Assembly: GCF_004217545.1 (NCBI RefSeq)
Contig: NZ_SHKY01000001.1
Coordinates: 7,361,688 to 7,425,687, forward strand
Reading direction: 5' to 3'
Length of the DNA: 64,000 nt
From: Krasilnikovia cinnamomea
Lineage (GTDB): Bacteria; Actinomycetota; Actinomycetes; Mycobacteriales; Micromonosporaceae
A model generated the notes under the pieces. It was not told the origin of the DNA. It saw only the letters and a program-made list of their open reading frames with translations, and made no database searches. Shown piece after piece: positions 59,402 to 64,000 of the stretch. A program made the translations under genes and the position numbers. How positions within the stretch are numbered: the first letter of the stretch is position 1; each line of letters starts with the position of its first letter.

Positions 59402-59446
59402 TGTGTGAAGAGTTCGGGTTCGGAGCTGACCGGAACTTTTCAAGAT
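59402..59446. repeat. 45-bp palindromic element, copy 2
   Basis: 18-nt arms (59402-59419 and 59429-59446) around loop tcggagctg, same geometry as the copy at 23541. The arms share gaagagttcgggt and its complement with a few mismatches. It lies between the LolA terminator and the GntR gene. Confidence 0.7.
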
Positions 59447-59564
59447 CCGGCCGCCGCGACTCGCCCGGGGGACGGCGACGAAGGGATGTCCGCCTGCGTA
59501 GGGTGCTCGGCGGGGCCGCACCGGGCGATCCCCGGCGCAGCGCGCGGGATGAGAGGGGTGTCCA

Positions 59565-60305
59565 CTGGAGCGGCGTACGCCGAAGTACCAGGTCATCGCG
59601 GCCGACCTGGCGGCCCGGATCCGCGACGGCGCGCTGCCGCCCGGCTCCGCCCTGCCGCCGCAGAAGGAACTGAGCGCCACCTACGGCGTCACGCTGGCCA
59701 CCCTGCGCCAGGCCCTGCGCCGCCTGGAGGACGACGGCCTGCTGACCCAGCAGGCCGGGCGCGGCACCTTCGTCGCCGAGCCCCGGGCCGCCTACCGGCT
59801 CGACTCGCTGCGCGGTCTCGCCGAGGATCTGCGCGCGCAGGGGCAGGTCGTAACCACCGAGGTGCTGGACCGTACGCTGCGCCGCCCGGACGCCACCGTG
59901 GCGCGGCGACTGTCCCTAGCCCCGGGGCGGCGCGCGTTGCGCCTGGAACGGCTGCGCCGCCTCGCCGGGCGCCCGGCGGTGCACCAGGTGTCCTGGGTAC
60001 CGGAGCCGCTCGGCGCGGCACTGCGCGACGCCGACCTGACCAGCCTGTACGCTGCGGTCGCGGACCAGGGTGTGGTGGTGCACCGGGCGGCCGAGGTGAT
60101 CCGTCCCGCACTGCTGGACGAGCCCGCCGCCGCCCTGCTGGCCTGCCCGGTCGGCACGCCGGTCTTCGTCTCCGAACGGGTCACCTCGGGGCTGGACGGT
60201 GCGCCGCTGGTGCTGGACCGGGCCACCATCCTGGGCACGGTCATGGAGATCCGCACGGAACGCGCCGCAACCGGACTCTCGATGCGCTGGACGCCGCAGG
60301 ACTGA
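59565..60305 (+). CDS. GntR/HutC-family regulator with UTRA domain, apparent CTG start
   Basis: 246 residues. The winged HTH (PPGSALPPQKELSATYGV, then TLRQALRRLEDDGLLTQQ and GRGTFVAEP) starts only a few residues after 59565, and an in-frame TGA at 59550 blocks any earlier ATG or GTG. The only plausible start is CTG at 59565, six bases after GAGAGGGG. The next in-frame GTG is inside the protein past the HTH. The UTRA ligand domain covers ~90-240 (LRLERLRRLAGRPAVHQVSWVP, VSERVTSGLDGAPLVLDR). The ligand is unknown. Confidence 0.82.
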   Translation: MERRTPKYQVIAADLAARIRDGALPPGSALPPQKELSATYGVTLATLRQALRRLEDDGLLTQQAGRGTFVAEPRAAYRLDSLRGLAEDLRAQGQVVTTEVLDRTLRRPDATVARRLSLAPGRRALRLERLRRLAGRPAVHQVSWVPEPLGAALRDADLTSLYAAVADQGVVVHRAAEVIRPALLDEPAAALLACPVGTPVFVSERVTSGLDGAPLVLDRATILGTVMEIRTERAATGLSMRWTPQD

Positions 60306-60315
60306 GTCGGCTCGC

Positions 60316-60576
60316 CTACCGGCGTAGCGCACTGGCCCGCACCAGTGCGTAGCGGGGACCGCGTGCGCGGCCGTCGCTGGTCAGCTCAACGCCGTGGACC
60401 TCGACCCATTCGGCTCCTTCAGGCACCTGCCCGCCATCTCCCACGGCGGTCAACCGCAGGCGAATGTCGCCCTGCCCGTAGCAGTAGTCGGCTTCCTTGA
60501 TGGTCACGGTATCGCCGGGCTGTGGAAGGTTCCGGCGCCAGCCGGTCACTGCCCACCGGCCAAGCGCGACCTGCAC
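60316..60576 (-). CDS. Small actinobacterial protein of unknown function, start uncertain
   Basis: 86 residues from GTG at 60576. The core VTGWRRNLPQPGDTVTIKEADYCYG and LRLRLTAVG looks like a small SH3-like or OB-like beta barrel that I associate with uncharacterised actinobacterial proteins next to XRE genes. Open frame continues upstream to 60807 but runs into the XRE gene and lacks a standard start between. It lies 82 bp after the XRE gene on the same strand, so it is probably part of that operon. Confidence 0.5.
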   Translation of the reverse strand: MQVALGRWAVTGWRRNLPQPGDTVTIKEADYCYGQGDIRLRLTAVGDGGQVPEGAEWVEVHGVELTSDGRARGPRYALVRASALRR

Positions 60577-60658
60577 GTCGTCATCTTCTGTGACCTCCGT
60601 CCGCGAGTCCCGTCTGCGGTCACGAGGTAGGTAGAGCCACCTGCGACCGGGAGAAACG

Positions 60659-61561
60659 CTATGGACGGGTGTCCTCCACAGGCGATGCCATTGCCGAAGG
60701 TTGACGAACGGTTTGCACCTCGAGACGCTCGATGGCAGCAACGATGAGCGCCCGGGCCGACGCACCCACTGTGGCCATGCCCGCCAGCTCCGCGAAGACG
60801 CGTGCATACATCTGGACCTCCCGCGGCTGGGTGATCGTCAATTCCGCCGTGGGGGTCTCCACATTGACCTGCGTCTCATCGAACATCCAGAAGCCAGGAC
60901 TCTGCCACATCGTCCGCTCGACGGACATAGGCACGACGCCGAGGCTCACGTTGTGGCGGACGCACACGGTCAATAGGTGGGCAAGCTGGGCTGCCATCAC
61001 TTCCGCCGAACCGATACGCGCCGACAGCGCCCACTCTTCAAGCACCACCGCGAACCGCCGGTCGTTGGCGTCGAGCACCCGCTGACGGGCCATGCGTATC
61101 CGCACCGCCTCGGCGACGTCGTCGGGCACGCCGCGCACCTCGGCGATGCGTCGCAGGCGCGCTTCCGCGTACTCCGGCGTCTGGAACAGGCCGGGAATCA
61201 CGCCCGGCTCGTAGATGCGGAAGCGCCGGGTCCGGTCGTACAAATGTGCGCCCTGTTGTTGGATGTGGCGAAAGCCAGCCCGCTCGCGGCCGCTGAACTC
61301 GACGTACATTCCTTCGACAGCCCGCAATGCCGCCAGCAGGTCACTCAGTTGCTCCTCGGCGCCGCAATGGGTGACCCACGCGCGCACGTCGTCAGCGCTG
61401 GGTGTGCGGGTGGCATGCTCGATCCTGCTGATCTTCGATGCCTGCCATCCTGTCACCGCCGCAAGCCCGCGACCCGTGAGACCCGCGTCCAGCCGAATCT
61501 CCCGAAGCCGGGCCCCGAACGCGTCTCTTGCCGCCTGCGCAGGCGACGGTGCGGACCGCAC
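60659..61561 (-). CDS. XRE-family regulator with DUF5753 domain
   Basis: 300 residues from GTG at 61561 with GAGGGG six bases before it. The HTH occupies ~15-75 (LREIRLDAGLTGRGLAAVTGW, then SKISRIEHATRTP). DUF5753 follows (~100-285) with EPGVIPGLFQTPEYAEARLR and VVLEEWALSARIGS. This type is very common in streptomycetes and relatives, where it usually pairs with small DUF397, DUF6879 or similar proteins that may act as antagonists, like BldB-type partners. It is followed by a small gene and preceded by DUF6879 and a further small gene on the same strand. Confidence 0.9.
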   Translation of the reverse strand: MRSAPSPAQAARDAFGARLREIRLDAGLTGRGLAAVTGWQASKISRIEHATRTPSADDVRAWVTHCGAEEQLSDLLAALRAVEGMYVEFSGRERAGFRHIQQQGAHLYDRTRRFRIYEPGVIPGLFQTPEYAEARLRRIAEVRGVPDDVAEAVRIRMARQRVLDANDRRFAVVLEEWALSARIGSAEVMAAQLAHLLTVCVRHNVSLGVVPMSVERTMWQSPGFWMFDETQVNVETPTAELTITQPREVQMYARVFAELAGMATVGASARALIVAAIERLEVQTVRQPSAMASPVEDTRP

Positions 61562-61572
61562 GTGCCACCCCC

Positions 61573-62079
61573 TCAATCCGGGTGGTATTCGGCGTGATCG
61601 ATACCCAATGCCCATACCGCCTCAAACGACTCCACCGTCAAGGACAGCGCCTCCGCGTCACCGACGACAGTCCCGACCCGCGCGCCGTCGCCGGAGAACA
61701 GGCTGAACAGCACGACGTCATCGACCAACCAGAAGTCGTTGCCCGGCAAGCGCACCTTCGACGCGCGGCCACGGGGAAGCCAACGAACCCGCTCACCCGC
61801 CGCAACGTTGGCGTGGGGTGTCACGTGGTGTTCGAATCGGACGTAGCGTGATACGGGTTCAGACACCACCCGGGCCCGCCGGAAGTCGACGCCCCGCGCA
61901 ACGACCGGGCGAACCAACGCGTGCCATGAGCCGTACGCCGCCGCGTAGTCGATGGGCTCGCCTGCCAGCCAGGTCGCGTACGCCGGGGAACCCTCGTAGT
62001 GGTCGCGCATTTCTAGATGGAACACCCGCCGGGTCGCCCCGGCGAGGAGTTCATCGAGCGTCGGCGGTCGTCCCTCCAC
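61573..62079 (-). CDS. DUF6879 family protein
   Basis: 168 residues from GTG at 62079. Its pattern FHLEMRDHY near residue 20, SEPVSRYVRFEH, and VRWLPRGRASKVRLPGNDFWLVDD identifies the DUF6879 family, which is almost always encoded next to XRE-DUF5753 genes. Its start overlaps the previous gene by 29 bp and it ends 12 bp before the XRE start, so all three are one operon. Role unknown; a regulator-partner is inferred from context. Confidence 0.85.
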   Translation of the reverse strand: MEGRPPTLDELLAGATRRVFHLEMRDHYEGSPAYATWLAGEPIDYAAAYGSWHALVRPVVARGVDFRRARVVSEPVSRYVRFEHHVTPHANVAAGERVRWLPRGRASKVRLPGNDFWLVDDVVLFSLFSGDGARVGTVVGDAEALSLTVESFEAVWALGIDHAEYHPD

Positions 62080-62281
62080 TATTCACCTCCGGGAAGAACG
62101 GCATCATTCGCTTGGGGATCCGGATCACGGTCTCATCCGCAGGAACGTCGCCGATCACGGCCAGGTCCGCCGGATGGGTGACGCGCCAACCTTGAATCAC
62201 GTAGCTGTCGCCGTCATCCCAGATGGTCGGCGAGTTGGTGGTGTCTGAGTTCGGGTCCTTGCCCAGAAACGCGAGTGCCAT
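62051..62281 (-). CDS. Small protein, first gene of the XRE-DUF6879 operon
   Basis: 76 residues from ATG at 62281, after GGGGGCAGGACC. Characteristic strings are FLGKDPNSDTTNSPTIW, YVIQGWRVTHP and VIRIPKRMMPFFPE. Related small proteins occur beside XRE regulators in many actinomycetes; no function is known. The frame is open to 62497, but the extra N-terminal part shows no similarity and the Met start fits the family better. Overlaps DUF6879 by 29 bp. Confidence 0.7.
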   Translation of the reverse strand: MALAFLGKDPNSDTTNSPTIWDDGDSYVIQGWRVTHPADLAVIGDVPADETVIRIPKRMMPFFPEVNSGGTTADAR

Positions 62282-62625
62282 GGTCCTGCCCCCTGACCGA
62301 CGTGATTTGGCTGGACCAGTTTCCCGGCGCGCCCGGCACCCCTCAAGGCTCGTTGCCTGAAGTTGCCGTAGCACCACTCGCAGCGCCTCGAATGACGTGA
62401 CGCAGAACGAGATCATGTCCGCGTCGGCGTTCGGCTGGGCGCCGAGCCGGTCACCCTCGAACACCTCGCCGACCTCGACCCGGGGGCGCAGCACCACATC
62501 TGCGTCACCGGTCGCTAGACCGCTTCGCGCTATCTGAATGATTCAGGGAGGATTGTTTGTTTTTTCCAGGTGGCACCGGGGATTGGGGCGCGTGACGACG
62601 TTCATCGATCGAAAGGAGCGCGCAC
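62282..62625. other. Intergenic region with possible gene remnant
   Basis: On the minus strand 62339-62497 reads as a coding-like stretch (LRPRVEVGEVFEGDRLG, then SFCVTSFEALRVVLRQLQA) with actinomycete codon bias but no recognisable family or start. It may be the 3' remnant of a lost gene. The right part (62520-62560) is A/T-rich (ttgtttgtttttt) and probably holds the promoter of the secreted protein gene. Confidence 0.35.
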
Positions 62626-63207
62626 ATGCGCATCGGATCCGTCAGCGCCACCCTGCTCTCCGCCGCCGTCATGATGGCCGGCGTGACCCTCAACGCGCCG
62701 CCCGCCGCGGCCGCTCCCGCCCCCGCCCCGGCGCTGGCGACCTCTGACGCCGGCACCCTCACCTCCACGGTGGACGGCACCTTCACCGACGACGCGGGCC
62801 GGCCCGGCACGGTGGCGGGCACGTTCGACCCGACCCACTTCGCCGTCCAGGACGGACAGCTGGTCGCCACGGGCACCCTGCACGCCGTCCTCACCGACGC
62901 CACGGGCGCCACCCGCAGCACGGAATCCGTGGCCACGATCCCCGTCCGGATCCCCTCGGGTGACCAGGCGCAGGCCCTCCCGCCGTGCCCGATCCTGCAT
63001 CTGGAACTCGGCCCGCTGGACCTGAACCTGCTGGGCCTGGTCGTTCACCTCGACCGGGTCGTGCTCGACATCACCGCGCACCCCGGCCCCGGCGACCTGC
63101 TCGGCAACCTGCTGTGCGCCATCGCCGGCCTGCTCAACGGACCGAACCCGCTACTGGGCCTGATCGCGGACCTGCTCAACCAGGTCCTCGCCATCCTCGG
63201 CCGGTAG
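62626..63207 (+). CDS. Secreted protein of unknown function
   Basis: 193 residues, ribosome site AAAGGAG. Signal peptide with hydrophobic ATLLSAAVMMAGVTL and an Ala-rich cut near residue 30. The mature part repeats the strand pattern VDGTFTDDAGRPGTVAGTFDP and TGTLHAVLTDATG, then a Cys in PPCPILHLELGPLDLNLLGLVVHLDRV and another in GNLLCAIAGLLN, probably a disulfide. Similar exported proteins are frequent in streptomycetes and Micromonosporaceae; none has a known function. Confidence 0.7.
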   Translation: MRIGSVSATLLSAAVMMAGVTLNAPPAAAAPAPAPALATSDAGTLTSTVDGTFTDDAGRPGTVAGTFDPTHFAVQDGQLVATGTLHAVLTDATGATRSTESVATIPVRIPSGDQAQALPPCPILHLELGPLDLNLLGLVVHLDRVVLDITAHPGPGDLLGNLLCAIAGLLNGPNPLLGLIADLLNQVLAILGR

Positions 63208-63223
63208 GACGGCACCGCGCGTC

Positions 63224-63248
63224 GCGGCCGGCGGCCTCCGCCGGCCGC
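63224..63248 (+). terminator. Terminator after secreted protein gene
   Basis: A 10-bp stem, gcggccggcg (63224-63233) and cgccggccgc (63239-63248), with a 5-nt loop. Confidence 0.6.
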
Positions 63249-63430
63249 TCGCACGCAACCCGCCGGGCAGCCATCCGCGTCGACATTCTCCCGGGCCGCG
63301 GGGTGACGCACGGCACACCCGCCCTGCTCCCTTTCCGGCCGGAACGCTGCAGACCGGGGCCCGGGCGGCCGATGAGAGGAGACCGCGTAGTGACCGCGCG
63401 GCCCAAGGAATGGGTCAGGAGCACGGCAGG

Positions 63431-64000
63431 ATGCATCGGTACGGGGTGAACGCTCTGCGGCGCGGCCGCGCACGGGTCGGCTCGTGGGCGCAGGCCGCGC
63501 TGCCCGTCGTCGCGGTCACCGCGGCGCTGTATCTGACCGGCTGGGGCGCGGCGCTGGCCGTCCTCCAGCTGCCCCTGCTGGCGCTGGTGGTGCACCGCTC
63601 GGGTGGCCGGGCGTGGATGCCGGCGGCCGTGGCGGGAGCTGTGACACTGGCGGCGGGCGAGGCGGGCGTCGCCTTCGGGGTACTCCGCAGCGAGCTGCCC
63701 CAACCGCACGGACACCTGCTGGCCGCGCTGGTCGGCCTCGCGCTGGTGACGACGGCGGGGATCCTCGGCACCGCGGCTTCCGGCCGCGAACGCGCCGAGC
63801 AGACCGTACGCGTCAACGGCCGCCGGTACGAGGCCCTGCTGCGCGACGGCGCCGACCTGGTGGTACTCACCGACAGCCGGGGCGAGGTCGGCTACGTCAG
63901 CCCCTCCGCCCCCCGCGTACTCGGGCTGGAGTCGGCCCGCCTGCTCGGTACGGGCCTGCGCGATCGTTTCCACCCGGAGGACCGGACTCTCGCCGCGCAG
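63431..64000 (+). CDS. Membrane PAS sensor protein, 5' part (continues past window end)
   Basis: 190 codons are visible, with no stop before the window end. From ATG at 63431 the protein starts MHRYGVNALRRGRARVG, followed by four hydrophobic helices (AALPVVAVTAALYL, AVLQLPLLALVV, AAVAGAVTLAAGEAG, LLAALVGLALVTTAGIL), then a linker and a PAS domain (RYEALLRDGADLVVLTDSRGE, then YVSPSAPRVLGL and FHPEDR). Downstream output (GGDEF/EAL or kinase) lies outside. A strong GAGAGGAG with a 19-codon open frame (63390-63449) precedes and overlaps its start. Confidence 0.75.
   Translation, partial: MHRYGVNALRRGRARVGSWAQAALPVVAVTAALYLTGWGAALAVLQLPLLALVVHRSGGRAWMPAAVAGAVTLAAGEAGVAFGVLRSELPQPHGHLLAALVGLALVTTAGILGTAASGRERAEQTVRVNGRRYEALLRDGADLVVLTDSRGEVGYVSPSAPRVLGLESARLLGTGLRDRFHPEDRTLAAQ

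Noticed and set aside
1..64000. CRISPR arrays, tRNA or rRNA genes, intact insertion sequences and prophage
   Set aside because: I saw no regularly spaced repeats with unique spacers, no recognisable tRNA cloverleaf, no rRNA-like conserved stretch, and no transposase, integrase or phage structural motif in the translated frames.

Overview
The window comes from a very high G+C actinomycete chromosome. The gene content suggests Micromonosporaceae, possibly Actinoplanes-like, but this is an inference: Mycobacterium-type DevR/DevS proteins, many secreted propeller and FG-GAP proteins, GTG starts, chemoreceptors (expected in lineages with motile spores), and actinomycete-specific families (DUF6230/DUF6114, DUF6343, XRE-DUF5753 plus DUF6879). 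I saw no rRNA, tRNA, CRISPR array, intact transposon or phage gene.

Layout. 0-9.7 kb is ordinary chromosome: the end of a PQQ-type propeller protein, a cyclase-family hydrolase lacking the usual metal Asp, a truncated aminoglycoside phosphotransferase, an XRE-cupin/GNAT pair, a CapA-like protein, a MerR regulator coupled to a VIT/vWA protein, and a secreted TAP-type peptidase. 9.7-47.4 kb is the main feature, an apparent hypoxia/dormancy island. It holds phosphoketolase, pyruvate formate-lyase and its activase, a DevR (DosR) response regulator, a DevS/DosT-type GAF-GAF kinase, two Acg-like nitroreductases, five universal stress proteins, a hybrid PAS kinase, the cydABDC operon, DUF1876 (Rv1738-like) and DUF1918 proteins, two glycosyltransferases, a GH65 phosphorylase, a DUF1906 glycosidase-like protein, a second DevS-like protein that has lost its kinase, a site-2 protease (Rv2625c-like), a phosphoribosyltransferase-hydrolase fusion (Rv0571c/Rv2030c-like), SHOCT-type small membrane proteins and an SRPBCC protein.

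The island appears to be wired together by short palindromes. About fifteen sites of the form GGGAC-N4-GTCCC or GGGAC-N4-GGCCC lie upstream of these genes and match the core of the mycobacterial DosR box. The DevR protein here keeps the phosphoacceptor Asp54, Thr82 and Lys104 and the DNA-contact residues Lys179, Lys182 and Asn183 at the same numbers as mycobacterial DosR. My reading is that low O2, NO or CO sensed by the heme-GAF protein activates DevR, which switches on high-affinity respiration (cytochrome bd), fermentation (PFL, phosphoketolase), disaccharide metabolism and stress proteins.

47.6-64 kb returns to unrelated genes: two closely similar chemoreceptors around a MarR gene, a lipoprotein SGNH hydrolase, the DUF6230/DUF6114 pair behind a long regulatory-looking gap, a DUF1992 protein, an OmpR/HK two-component pair divergent from a LolA-like protein, a GntR regulator that seems to start at CTG, an XRE-DUF6879 cassette, a secreted protein and the start of a PAS sensor cut by the window end. 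A 45-bp palindromic element (18-9-18) occurs twice, at 23.5 and 59.4 kb.
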